DNA from: Methanomassiliicoccales archaeon PtaU1.Bin030
Lineage (GTDB): Archaea; Thermoplasmatota; Thermoplasmata; Methanomassiliicoccales; Methanomassiliicoccaceae
DNA length: 16,876 nt
Direction of reading: 5' to 3'
NCBI GenBank assembly: GCA_002067635.1
Contig: MVRB01000218.1
Location: forward strand, 1-16,876
The stretch's first letter is position 1. Each line of letters starts with the position of its first letter. Both the position numbers and the translations under genes were made by a program. Below, one piece after another: positions 8,091 to 15,421 of this stretch. The notes under the pieces were generated by a model, which was not told the DNA's origin, did no database searches, and saw nothing but the letters and a program-made list of their open reading frames with translations.

Positions 8091-9766
8091 GCCCACACGG
8101 ACAGGAACCGGCATCCCGCGTAGGCCATGCCGGCCAGGGCCAGCAGAAGGACGTGCCTTGATCGACCGGTCCTCAGGAAGAGGTACGAGGCCACGGCACC
8201 CAGCAGAGGGAAGACGATAACATCGGTCAGCTCCTGGAACAGGGCAAGGGGTGTCAAGGAGGTGAGCATTATCAGAGCCGAGACCACCCTCTTGCCGCGC
8301 TCCAGGCCAAGCTGCGTGTAAACGGTGCGGACCCTGCCCCTCCTGTCCTCCTCATAACCGTCTATGTCCGTGATCATGGAGCCCACGACCAGACCGATGA
8401 ACATATACATGCCCAGGAGGACCGCCTGCATTGTAAGCGGGGGCATCACCGGGGCCCAGCTGTCCGGGTACACTAGGTCAGGGTCGCCCTGGAACAGCCG
8501 CACGGCGCTCAGCGGGGTCATGTAGCCGTAAAGGAAGGCGAGGAAGGTGCCCATCCCCAGGAGCAGGGGGCTGAGGATGCGCTCCTTGAACCGCACGGGA
8601 GGGAAGGAGTACACGTATGAAAGGGAGTATATGACGGCCAGAATGGCCACGTGCCACCACGAAAGGAGCGCGGCCACTATCAGGGACAGGGCCATGAGCA
8701 CCACCGACACCTGCGCGAGCTCCCCCCTCCCCACCAGTCCGGAGGCCAGGGCCCTTCCTGCCTTTCCAGGGATATCCCCCGCTTGGTCGCTGAGGTCGTT
8801 CCACATGGTGCTCACCAGCCATGCCAGCATGGAGCTGACCACCGAGAGGATGACGAACTCCAGGTTCACCCAGTACGGCTTGTCCAGGATTCTCGTCACG
8901 TACACGCTCCCTGCATAGGAGGACCATCCGCTGGCGATCCCCGCGGCCACGATGCCAGTGAACATGATGGTCTGCGCCGGCCTAAGGCTAAGGCCGATCT
9001 GCCGGAATATCTTGGGGTTGTTCAGGTACAGGAGGGACCCCAATATCCCCAGCAGGAGGATGACGTAGTAGGAGAAGATGAACAGGTGGAGCTGGTGGTA
9101 CCTGGTGACATCATAGCCGGGAAAGACCGGCACTCCGTCGATCGCCCCCACTGGCATGTACGCCCCGGGGGTCGCCATTATGAAGAGGGATACGAGGGTG
9201 AAGACCACTAGCAACGCCATCTCCACGGTCATCAGGACCCTCCCCTCCACAGATCCGAAGCTTGCCCTCTTGACCCACAGCCCGTATCCAAGGATGGCGG
9301 CCACCACCGCTATGATCTCGATGGCCTGTCCGGGGTGGAAAGTGGAGCCGCTGAAGTGCATGATGTAGTTGATGAAGTCCGCGGGGGAGAAGTAGGCGTA
9401 GTTCTCATCGGAACCGAAGACGAAGTGGTCCAGATAGGGTGGGAGGACGATCACCCAGAAGAACGTGGACACGAAGTTGACGGCCCGCCGGACGCCCCTG
9501 CGGGTGAACGCCGAGAGCAGCAGAACCAGGCCGAAGAAGGTAAGGAAGTAGAAGGCCACGTGATGCGCTATGCTGTAGATCCAGGGATGCGGTTCGATGA
9601 CGAAGATGCGGTCCAGCAGGTAGTACTCGGATATGTCCCTGATGAGGGCCACGAGGAGGATGTACAAGAACACCCCGATGATGGACAGCCGGTCCCGCTC
9701 CAAGAAAAGGACCAGGCGGTCCACGGCCTCTCCCCATCTTCCCCTCGGGGGAACCCCATCCCGCAT
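8087..9766 (-). CDS. UbiA-family prenyltransferase with extra N-terminal membrane module
   Basis: A 559-residue polytopic membrane protein, about twice the usual UbiA length. The C-terminal 290 residues carry both metal/diphosphate motifs. The first is N323-D324-x2-D327-x3-D331 in the first cytosolic loop and the second is D467-x-D469-x4-D474 (DIDGYEED), with helices between them. Such enzymes attach polyprenyl chains to an acceptor inside the membrane. Residues about 20-265 form an additional block of roughly six hydrophobic segments with no motif I recognise. The acceptor is unknown; the neighbouring reductase-family gene favours a lipid or other prenylated product. The ATG at 9764-9766 is preceded by a well-placed TATA box and no Shine-Dalgarno, so translation is probably leaderless. 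The gene follows the TraB-like gene by 20 bp but seems to have its own promoter. Confidence 0.85.
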   Translation of the reverse strand: MRDGVPPRGRWGEAVDRLVLFLERDRLSIIGVFLYILLVALIRDISEYYLLDRIFVIEPHPWIYSIAHHVAFYFLTFFGLVLLLSAFTRRGVRRAVNFVSTFFWVIVLPPYLDHFVFGSDENYAYFSPADFINYIMHFSGSTFHPGQAIEIIAVVAAILGYGLWVKRASFGSVEGRVLMTVEMALLVVFTLVSLFIMATPGAYMPVGAIDGVPVFPGYDVTRYHQLHLFIFSYYVILLLGILGSLLYLNNPKIFRQIGLSLRPAQTIMFTGIVAAGIASGWSSYAGSVYVTRILDKPYWVNLEFVILSVVSSMLAWLVSTMWNDLSDQAGDIPGKAGRALASGLVGRGELAQVSVVLMALSLIVAALLSWWHVAILAVIYSLSYVYSFPPVRFKERILSPLLLGMGTFLAFLYGYMTPLSAVRLFQGDPDLVYPDSWAPVMPPLTMQAVLLGMYMFIGLVVGSMITDIDGYEEDRRGRVRTVYTQLGLERGKRVVSALIMLTSLTPLALFQELTDVIVFPLLGAVASYLFLRTGRSRHVLLLALAGMAYAGCRFLSVWA

Positions 9767-9783
9767 GCACTGGCATCGTTCGG

Positions 9784-9796
9784 TAATTATTTAATG
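9784..9796 (-). promoter_or_regulatory. TATA box for the UbiA-family gene
   Basis: TTAAATAATT on the minus strand is centred about 24 bp before the ATG at 9766, ideal for a leaderless archaeal transcript. It overlaps the stop codon of the upstream TraB-like gene. Confidence 0.5.
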
Positions 9797-10431
9797 AGAG
9801 TGTCCTGGTTCGCAGCGCTGCCGTTTTCCAAGGTCCGCGCCACGCCCTCCAGGCGCTCGCACTCGATGACCGCGAGTATCCTAGAGTACCTGCTGCTGAG
9901 CCGCCTCAGGGCATTGGCCATGTGCGCCTCACGCGCACGCTCCAGCTCCCTGAAACCTCGGGCCCTGTTCACCCTGGCATCCCAGCTGCGGGCGAAGGCC
10001 TCTGGGCTGGACAGGTCGTAGCTCTTCCCCGTCGCCCGACGGGCGAAGAAGGACTCCCTTATCATGTCCCGGGTGCGAACCTTCTGGCAGTAGGTCTCGG
10101 TATACAGCTCCTCGTTCATGTCGATGGGGATTATGGGCGTCCCCCTCTCTTTCGATATCTCCAGAGCTCGAACGTACGCTGGCGGGGGGATGCGCACCTC
10201 GCCGAAGCTCTCCAGGAACGCCTGGTAGATTATCTCCAGGTCGCTGGGCTCGTACTTGTCATAGTCCTCACGGCGGTGCAGTCCCTCCAGGTCCTCCCGC
10301 GATATGGATACTGCAATGACATCTGGGTGGACCTCATCGAAGCTCCGGGACACGGTCAACTCCTCGCTGACAAGACCCTTCACAACGGGCAGGAGGGAGA
10401 TGTCCGCCGCCTCAATCCTTATGCTTCGCAT
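9787..10431 (-). CDS. TraB/PrgY-like protein (divergent)
   Basis: A 214-residue soluble protein. The order of elements resembles the TraB/PrgY (EreA/ChaN-like) fold. There is an early strand HPDVIAVSISREDLEGL, a mid-section strand TPIIPIDMN after a helix, an ARxxH-type helix (REAHMANAL), and a final strand plus turn ILAVIECERLEGV. In TraB proteins that last element normally reads as a glycine-rich turn followed by histidine; here both Gly and His appear to be replaced, so a catalytic role is doubtful. No membrane segment is present. The ATG at 10429-10431 lies inside the upstream regulator gene (20-bp overlap) and has a GGGAG ribosome site. This indicates translational coupling and a shared operon. 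Its function is unknown; the family call is moderate. Confidence 0.6.
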   Translation of the reverse strand: MRSIRIEAADISLLPVVKGLVSEELTVSRSFDEVHPDVIAVSISREDLEGLHRREDYDKYEPSDLEIIYQAFLESFGEVRIPPPAYVRALEISKERGTPIIPIDMNEELYTETYCQKVRTRDMIRESFFARRATGKSYDLSSPEAFARSWDARVNRARGFRELERAREAHMANALRRLSSRYSRILAVIECERLEGVARTLENGSAANQDTLIK

Positions 10432-11380
10432 CGCTCTCCCTTGCTCCCACCAGATCGTACAGGATGCAGGCCTCGGTGATCTTCCGCAGCTCGTCCTTGC
10501 CCACGATGGGAGTCCCTCCGATGTTCTGCTTGCTGCGTGACCTCTCGATGAAGATGACAGAGCTACGCTCCGTCACCTTGGATATGTCGGAGACGGCCAT
10601 GGCCTTCTCCTTTAGCTTCCCGTCATCCCTACCTAGGCCAGTGAGGATGATGATGTGCCTGTCCTTGCTCAGCGCCTCGAACGGGCAGCGGGTGATGGGC
10701 AGGATGGAGAAGCCCATTCGCTTCAGCTGCTGGAAGACCTCCGTGCCGAACATGTCCGAGGCAGGCGGCGGAGCAGGCTCCTTATCCTTGGGCTTGGCGG
10801 CGGCGCAGTGCTGGAAAGGGTTCACAGGGACGACGATGGGCTGATTGAGGAACTCCTCCAGGCGGATGGCGACGTCTATCATCGCCCCCATCCCATTCTC
10901 GTACATCTGTATCGTACGGCGCGAGACCCCCGCTATCTCAGCCAGCGTTCCCAGGGAGATGCTCCTCTCCTCCCTGAGCCTCTTCATTAGGTTGCTGTCC
11001 AGCTTGACGTACAGTCCCCCAGGGGCGGCGAAGATGAACGGGGGCACCCCCTCCAGGAGGTGATCGATGAGCGTGGTGAGGGAGATAATGGGCACCCCGA
11101 ACCGTGAATAGACAATGCTCTCGTCTAACTCCCCGGAGCCGGAGCGCTCGCCCACCAGCAGCGGTGAGGCTCCCAGGGCCTCGCCCAAGGTCAGCATCTC
11201 CTCGGCATTGTCCTTGGAGAAGGCATCGACATTGCTGAGTATCTTTATGATCAGGAGGGTATCGTCACGCCTTGCGACCACATCGAAGCTGATCCCCCGC
11301 ATGGCCAAGGGTCGGGAGACGAAGAAACCGGACTTGGCCAGTACAGAGCGTACAGCCTCGATCAACTCATCTCTCTGCAC
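10412..11380 (-). CDS. COG1395-type HTH transcriptional regulator with nuclease-like N-terminal domain
   Basis: A 322-residue protein matching the plan of the archaeal putative HTH regulators of COG1395 (the MJ0164 type). Residues 1-75 look like a restriction-endonuclease-like (PD-D/ExK) domain, with FDVVARR and LLIIKIL strands. Residues about 128-170 form a Cro/C1-type helix-turn-helix (MKRLREERSISLGTLAEIAG, then VSRRTIQMYENG). After a proline-rich linker (about 195-207), residues 208-310 form a third alpha/beta domain resembling the first. The biological target is unknown in the family. The start is GTG at 11378-11380, with AGAGGG just upstream. The 3' end overlaps the TraB-like gene by 20 bp, so the two are made together. 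Confidence 0.8.
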   Translation of the reverse strand: MQRDELIEAVRSVLAKSGFFVSRPLAMRGISFDVVARRDDTLLIIKILSNVDAFSKDNAEEMLTLGEALGASPLLVGERSGSGELDESIVYSRFGVPIISLTTLIDHLLEGVPPFIFAAPGGLYVKLDSNLMKRLREERSISLGTLAEIAGVSRRTIQMYENGMGAMIDVAIRLEEFLNQPIVVPVNPFQHCAAAKPKDKEPAPPPASDMFGTEVFQQLKRMGFSILPITRCPFEALSKDRHIIILTGLGRDDGKLKEKAMAVSDISKVTERSSVIFIERSRSKQNIGGTPIVGKDELRKITEACILYDLVGARESDAKHKD

Positions 11381-11423
11381 GGCCCTCTATACATGTGAAC
11401 TTCTATATGAGGATTTTCCAGAG

Positions 11424-11434
11424 AAATAATAGTA
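11424..11434 (-). promoter_or_regulatory. Possible TATA element for the COG1395 regulator
   Basis: CTATTATTTC on the minus strand lies about 50 bp before the GTG and would give a leader of about 24 bases holding the AGAGGG ribosome site. A second candidate, CATATAG at 11402-11409, is 26 bp before the GTG and would give a leaderless message. The sequence does not decide between them. Confidence 0.3.
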
Positions 11435-11454
11435 TGGCCACTAGGGGAGAGCTG

Positions 11455-11480
11455 TATAAAAATAAGAAGTTGGGGTAAAA
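11455..11480 (-). terminator. T-tract terminator after hsp20
   Basis: On the minus strand, 14-39 bases after the Hsp20 stop, are the tracts TTTTA and TTCTTATTTTTATA without a strong hairpin. This is the usual form of an archaeal intrinsic terminator. It would close the cdc48-hsp20 transcript before the COG1395 gene. Confidence 0.5.
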
Positions 11481-11493
11481 GGTTTCCGCACCC

Positions 11494-12021
11494 TCAGCCG
11501 TCGATCTTGACCGTCCGTCCTCGCCGCTTCGGGGCCACCTTGTTCATGGTGACCTCCAGCACGCCGTTCTTGTAAGTCGCGGAGGTGGAATCGGGGTCAA
11601 CCGCCGCAGGCAGCTCCAGCTGCTTGGAGAACTTACGGTCCTCGCGGTCCACGGAGATGTCCAGGAGGCCATCCTCCACATTGAGCTGGATATCCTCCTT
11701 GTCCACCCCTGGCAGCTCCACGATGACGCGGATACGTTCCTTCTCCTCGATTATATCGGTCAGCGGCTCCCGGATGCCCTCCACCTGGATTCTGTCAGGC
11801 GCGGTGTTACCGAACTCGCTGATATGAGGTCTCCCGTCCGGCCCCATGCGCATGGAGAACCCGTAGACTATAGGCTGGGTCACGCTGGGGTCGATCTTCC
11901 CGCTCAGGAACCCGTCCATCAGGGCATCCATCCGCCGCCGCATCTCCTCGAACTCCTCATCGAAGTTGCCGAAGAGGTCGTCCCAGGAGGTCCGGCGTCC
12001 TTTCCTCTTGTCGTCAGCCAT
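11494..12021 (-). CDS. hsp20: Small heat shock protein Hsp20 (alpha-crystallin domain)
   Basis: A 175-residue ATP-independent holdase chaperone. Residues 1-85 are a charged N-terminal region with an acidic/basic helix (about 14-36). The alpha-crystallin domain spans about 87-163, with VELPGVDKEDI, the DGLLDISV strand and the hallmark KNGVLEVTM near 151-159. A short C-terminal tail carries V171-x-I173, the oligomer-linking I/V-x-I motif. Three in-frame starts stand close together. The ATG at 12019-12021 is preferred because GAGGTGAT, formed by the last codons and stop of cdc48, lies 4 bases before it. The gap to the cdc48 stop is only 5 bases, so the two are co-translated. Hsp20 keeps unfolded proteins soluble, while CDC48 unfolds them. 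Confidence 0.92.
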   Translation of the reverse strand: MADDKRKGRRTSWDDLFGNFDEEFEEMRRRMDALMDGFLSGKIDPSVTQPIVYGFSMRMGPDGRPHISEFGNTAPDRIQVEGIREPLTDIIEEKERIRVIVELPGVDKEDIQLNVEDGLLDISVDREDRKFSKQLELPAAVDPDSTSATYKNGVLEVTMNKVAPKRRGRTVKIDG

Positions 12022-12026
12022 TGCCA

Positions 12027-14210
12027 TCACCTCACGTACACGTAATCTTCCCTTATCCGCGGCAGCTTCCCCAGGTCGGTCCTGGACATCGGTTTGACCT
12101 TTTCCAGGGCCTGGTTGAAGAAGGCCATGGATATTTTTTGCTCCTTTATCTCCTCGGGGGACATCTCCTTGTCCTTGGCCACCAGGGACCTTATGGTCAG
12201 CATCACCGCTTCGTTGGTGAGGGCGGCCAGGTCTGCTCCCGTGTAGCCGTCGGTCCTCTTAGCCAGCTCGTCCAGGTCAACGTCCTTGGCCAGAGGCTTA
12301 TGGGCCGTGTGGATCCGGAGGATCTGCTTCCTGCCCTCAAGGTCCGGCGCGGGGATGCTCACCAGCCGGTCGAAGCGCCCGGGACGCAGCAGGGCCGGGT
12401 CCAGCATGTCAGGGCGGTTGGTGGCAGCGATTATGACCACGTTGTGCAGGCTCTGCAGCCCGTCGATCTCGGTGAGCATCTGGGAGATGACCCTCTCGGT
12501 CACATGGCTGTCGGCCTCCCCGCCCCTTACGGGAGCGATGGAGTCTATCTCGTCCATGAAGATGATGCAGGGAGCGGCCTGCCGGGCCTTTCGGAACGTT
12601 TCCCGAACGGCCTTCTCGGACTCCCCAACCCACTTGCTCAGGAACTCCGGTCCCTTCACATTGATGAAGTTGGCCTGGGACTCGGTGGCAACCGCCTTCG
12701 CCAGGAGGGTCTTGCCAGTCCCTGGAGGGCCATAAAGCAGCACGCCCTTGGGCGGGGTGGCGCTCATGTGATCGAACACCGCCGCGTACTTCAGCGGCCA
12801 CTCCACGGCCTCCTGCAGCTCCCTCTTGGCATCGTTAAGGCCTCCTATCTGGTCCCACTTGACGTTGGGGGTCTCCACGAAGACCTCCCTGAGGCTGGAG
12901 GGCTGCATCTCGCGCAGCGCGGCCAGGAAATCCTCCTTGGAGACAGTGAGCTTGTTGAGCACCTCCATGGGGATGGTCTCCAGCTCCAGGTCCAGCTCTG
13001 GGAGTATCTGGCGCAGGGAGTGCATCGCCGCCTCCTTGGTCAGGGCGGAGAGGTCCGCTCCCACGTATCCGTGGGTGAGGTCGGCCAGCTTCTCCAGGTC
13101 GACGTCCTTCTCCAGCGGCATTCCGCGGGTGTGGATCTGCAGTATGTCCAGACGGCCCTCGCGGTTAGGCGGGTTGATCTCGATCTCCCGGTCGAACCGT
13201 CCCGGCCTGCGGATGGCCGGGTCCAGGGCGTTAGGCCTGTTGGTGGCACCGATGACCACGACCTTCCCGCGCGCCTCCAGCCCGTCCATGAGGGACAGCA
13301 GCTGGGCCACGACCCTGCGCTCCGTCTCTCCCGTCACCTCCTCGCGCTTCGGCGCTATGGAGTCGATCTCATCGATGAAGATGATGGTCGGAGCGTTCTC
13401 CTGAGCCTGCTTGAATATTTCCCGCAGGCGCTCCTCGCTCTCACCGTAGAACTTGGACATGATCTCCGGACCGCCGATGGTCACGAAGTTGGCGCTGGTC
13501 TCACCGGCCACCGCCTTCGCCAAGAGGGTCTTCCCCGTACCAGGAGGACCGTGGAGAAGGACGCCCTTGGGGGCCTCCACGCCCAACCTCTCGAAGAGCT
13601 CGGGGTGCCTGAGGGGCAGCTCGATCATCTCCCTGACCCTCTTGACCTCCTCCCCCAGGCCACCGATGTCCTCGTATGTGACCTTGGGGATGTTGGACGT
13701 GCCCTCCTTTACAGGCTTCTCGCTGATCTTGACCTCGGTGGTCCGGTGGACCAGGACCGCATCCGAGGTGGGGGTGAACGATACCACTATGAGGTCGATC
13801 TTGCGCCCCATGACGTTGATCTGGATGACATCGCCCCGGGTGACCGCGCGTCCTTCCAGGCTCTGGCTGAGGAACTCCTCCCCGCCCATGATGCGCAGGG
13901 ACTCGGTCGGCGCGAAGGAGATCTTTCGGGCCTCCTTGACAGTGACCTTCCTGATGGCGACCTTATCGTCGATGCTGGCCTGGGCATTGCGGCGGATAGT
14001 GCCGTCGATCCTTATGACACCGCGGTTGGCGTCCTCGGGATACCCCGGCCAGACGATGGCCACTGTCCTCTTCTTGCCTTCGATCTGGATAACATCACCG
14101 GCCGTGATCCCCAGGATCTCCATGACCGCTGGGTCGACACGAGCGATACCGCGCTCAGCGTCCTTGGACTTGGCCTCGGCGACCTTCAATACTTTCTCCG
14201 ATGACTCCAT
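12027..14210 (-). CDS. cdc48: CDC48/VAT (p97-like) AAA+ unfoldase
   Basis: A 727-residue hexameric ATPase of full family length that unfolds proteins for degradation or remodelling. It has an N-terminal double-psi barrel (about 8-90) and a second N subdomain (to about 170). AAA domain D1 has Walker A GPPGTGKT at 221-228 and Walker B IIFIDE at 276-281. D2 has Walker A at 494-501 and Walker B IIFMDE at 549-554. Arginine-finger segments RPGRFDR follow in both domains, so both should hydrolyse ATP. The protein ends VYVR, with Tyr third from the end rather than in the penultimate position of a HbYX proteasome-docking tail. The ATG at 14208-14210 gives MESSEKVLKVAEA, matching the VAT start. An upstream ATG at 14276 would add 22 codons of atypical A/T-rich usage. 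It heads the hsp20 pair and follows the 54-residue ORF. Confidence 0.95.
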   Translation of the reverse strand: MESSEKVLKVAEAKSKDAERGIARVDPAVMEILGITAGDVIQIEGKKRTVAIVWPGYPEDANRGVIRIDGTIRRNAQASIDDKVAIRKVTVKEARKISFAPTESLRIMGGEEFLSQSLEGRAVTRGDVIQINVMGRKIDLIVVSFTPTSDAVLVHRTTEVKISEKPVKEGTSNIPKVTYEDIGGLGEEVKRVREMIELPLRHPELFERLGVEAPKGVLLHGPPGTGKTLLAKAVAGETSANFVTIGGPEIMSKFYGESEERLREIFKQAQENAPTIIFIDEIDSIAPKREEVTGETERRVVAQLLSLMDGLEARGKVVVIGATNRPNALDPAIRRPGRFDREIEINPPNREGRLDILQIHTRGMPLEKDVDLEKLADLTHGYVGADLSALTKEAAMHSLRQILPELDLELETIPMEVLNKLTVSKEDFLAALREMQPSSLREVFVETPNVKWDQIGGLNDAKRELQEAVEWPLKYAAVFDHMSATPPKGVLLYGPPGTGKTLLAKAVATESQANFINVKGPEFLSKWVGESEKAVRETFRKARQAAPCIIFMDEIDSIAPVRGGEADSHVTERVISQMLTEIDGLQSLHNVVIIAATNRPDMLDPALLRPGRFDRLVSIPAPDLEGRKQILRIHTAHKPLAKDVDLDELAKRTDGYTGADLAALTNEAVMLTIRSLVAKDKEMSPEEIKEQKISMAFFNQALEKVKPMSRTDLGKLPRIREDYVYVR

Positions 14211-14251
14211 TCCCTTCACTATCCCATATCTAATTCCTTGAACTTGTTCAT

Positions 14252-14416
14252 CTAATGTGCGCTCCACAGATCCCATGTCTCTGGATGCATCTCATAACCG
14301 CTCGCATGCACACTATGGGCTGTCCACGTGTGGGCGTTCCTCTCGGGGCCGTCCAGCGGCTTCCACCGCCGCTTCGGGACCGGCGTGCGTTCCCTCTCGG
14401 GTACATCGGGGTTCAT
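14252..14416 (-). CDS. Small 54-residue protein at the head of the cdc48-hsp20 transcript
   Basis: No family recognised. The frame encodes 54 residues, hydrophilic, with a basic Pro/Arg-rich first half (PERERTPVPKRRWKP) and a Trp/His-rich second half ending WDLWSAH. There is no membrane segment or cysteine. Support for coding: the first 30 codons strongly prefer G or C at the third base, as in neighbouring genes, and GGAGG (14421-14425) precedes the start. Two ATGs are adjacent (14417-14419 and 14414-14416); the second has the better spacing. Earlier in-frame codons lie before the predicted transcript start. It ends 41 bp before cdc48 and shares its promoter, so it may be a heat-shock cofactor or a leader peptide. 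Coding status is probable, not proven; G/C bias weakens in the second half. Confidence 0.5.
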   Translation of the reverse strand: MNPDVPERERTPVPKRRWKPLDGPERNAHTWTAHSVHASGYEMHPETWDLWSAH

Positions 14417-14432
14417 CATGCCTCCAACTAAG

Positions 14433-14453
14433 TAGACAACTGTACGTTGTCTA
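14433..14453 (-). promoter_or_regulatory. Operator palindrome before the 54-aa ORF-cdc48-hsp20 unit
   Basis: A perfect 8-bp inverted repeat with a 5-base centre, TAGACAAC-N5-GTTGTCTA. It begins about 22 bp downstream of the TATA box, so it covers the predicted transcript start. A protein bound here would block RNA polymerase. The core AAC-N5-GTT is shared with the palindrome before the Phr/HSR1-like gene (15422-15444). It resembles the CTAAC-N5-GTTAG site recalled for Archaeoglobus HSR1, a regulator of cdc48 and hsp20. Confidence 0.65.
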
Positions 14454-14473
14454 GTAGATGTACATGATTGCAC

Positions 14474-14486
14474 TTCTATATATATC
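14474..14486 (-). promoter_or_regulatory. TATA box for the 54-aa ORF-cdc48-hsp20 unit
   Basis: AGATATATATAGA on the minus strand is a strong archaeal TATA box that abuts the stop codon of the coiled-coil gene upstream. It predicts transcription from about 14455, right at the operator palindrome. Confidence 0.55.
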
Positions 14487-14786
14487 TTATCCCTGCCTGC
14501 GCTCGAACTCCCGCAACTTCTCCCTCGCCCTGGCCTCCAGCTCGTGGAGCTCCGCCCGGACCTTGGGGATATCCTGCCTGACCTGCCCCATGACCTCCGA
14601 GGCCAGGCGCTTGATCTCCTCGGTGTTGCCCTTGGTATCCTGTGATATGTTGCTCAAGAGCTCCTTGGAGCTCCTTTCCATTGCGCTGATGGTCTTGTCG
14701 AGCATATGGCCTGCCTCCTTGGCCATGCTTATCATCTGCTCCACGTACCTCTCTACCATCTTCTTCGGGTCCACGTCGTCGGTCAT
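14487..14786 (-). CDS. 99-residue coiled-coil protein co-transcribed with the heat-shock repressor
   Basis: No family recognised. The 99 residues are almost all helix-forming and highly charged, with no Cys, Trp or membrane segment. Two long amphipathic stretches are seen: about 8-48, rich in Met (MVERYVEQMISMAKEAGHML), and about 53-97, ending in a run of Arg/Glu (ELEARAREKLREFERR). They could form a helical hairpin or a multimer. The ATG at 14784-14786 lies one base after the stop of the repressor gene and has GGAGGGA 5-6 bases before it, so the two are clearly translated together. Position suggests a role in the heat-shock circuit, such as binding the repressor or a chaperone, but this is inference. 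The cdc48-unit TATA box touches its stop. Confidence 0.75.
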   Translation of the reverse strand: MTDDVDPKKMVERYVEQMISMAKEAGHMLDKTISAMERSSKELLSNISQDTKGNTEEIKRLASEVMGQVRQDIPKVRAELHELEARAREKLREFERRQG

Positions 14787-14787
14787 A

Positions 14788-15405
14788 TCATCCCTCCAGC
14801 CATTGCCTCAGATAACGCTCGATGGCCTCGTCCTGCAGGGAAAGCTCCTGAAGGATAAGCTCAGGATCGAGGTCCGTGCGGTTTATGAACTCGTATATAG
14901 CCTTCCGGAGCCTGTAGTCTGGCTGCTCGGCCATAAGGTGAGCGACCTCGTCCATCGTCCTCTCCTTCTCCTCTATGAGCTCCTCCCTCTTCTTCTGCAG
15001 GGCTAGAAGATTACGATCGATCTCGGCCATCCTCTCCCTGAGCTCCCTTATCCGGGTTTCCTTCTCCCCCTCGCTATCGGCCGCTTCCTCGGCAGCCAAG
15101 GCCACGTGCTCCCTCTTCACCAGCTTCGCGTTGAAGATGTTGGGACCTACATCGACCACGATCGTGAAATTGACCGCAGGATAGTACTTGTGGCGCATCG
15201 GTCCTCCCAGGTCGCTCTCCTCCTGGTACCTCTTGACCAGGCCCTGGGCCTCCAGCACCTTGAGGTGCTTGATGACCGCCTGCTGGGTCATTCCCAGCTC
15301 CTTGGAGAGCTGTAGGGGGTAGTGAGGCTCTCGTACCAGGGCCTCCAGTATCCTCCTGCGGGCGGGGTTCTCGATCACGGATAGGAGGGCGTCAAGCTCC
15401 ACCAT
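14788..15405 (-). CDS. Phr/HSR1-like heat-shock transcription repressor (ArsR-type winged helix)
   Basis: A 205-residue regulator, the same length and plan as Pyrococcus Phr (about 202 residues). Residues 1-58 form an ArsR-type winged helix (ALLSVIENPARRRILEAL, LQLSKELGMTQQAVIKHLKV). Residues 59-78 form the wing with the conserved RHKYYP, a short beta segment follows (TIVVDVGPNIFNAK), and about 115-158 is a charged coiled coil for dimerisation. No metal-binding cysteine cluster is seen, so it is not an arsenic or metal sensor. The start at 15405 is fixed by GAGGTGA 5 bases upstream; an ATG 14 codons earlier falls within the operator. Phr and HSR1 repress hsp20 and AAA+ ATPase genes as well as their own. 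The nearby cdc48 and hsp20, and the two matching palindromes, support the same job here. Confidence 0.8.
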   Translation of the reverse strand: MVELDALLSVIENPARRRILEALVREPHYPLQLSKELGMTQQAVIKHLKVLEAQGLVKRYQEESDLGGPMRHKYYPAVNFTIVVDVGPNIFNAKLVKREHVALAAEEAADSEGEKETRIRELRERMAEIDRNLLALQKKREELIEEKERTMDEVAHLMAEQPDYRLRKAIYEFINRTDLDPELILQELSLQDEAIERYLRQWLEG

Positions 15406-15421
15406 TCGTCTCACCTCATCA

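Noticed and set aside
12021..14204. Long plus-strand open frame of 727 codons opposite cdc48
   Set aside because: It is an antisense shadow produced by the G/C-biased codons of cdc48; the minus strand encodes an unmistakable AAA+ protein with all motifs.
14208..14276. Longer cdc48 start at 14276
   Set aside because: The 22 extra codons are A/T-rich unlike the rest of the gene, overlap the 54-residue ORF, and lack a ribosome site; the start at 14210 matches the VAT N-terminus.
14417..14473. Longer version of the 54-residue ORF starting at 14473
   Set aside because: The added codons lie over the operator and before the predicted transcript start, and they lack a ribosome site.
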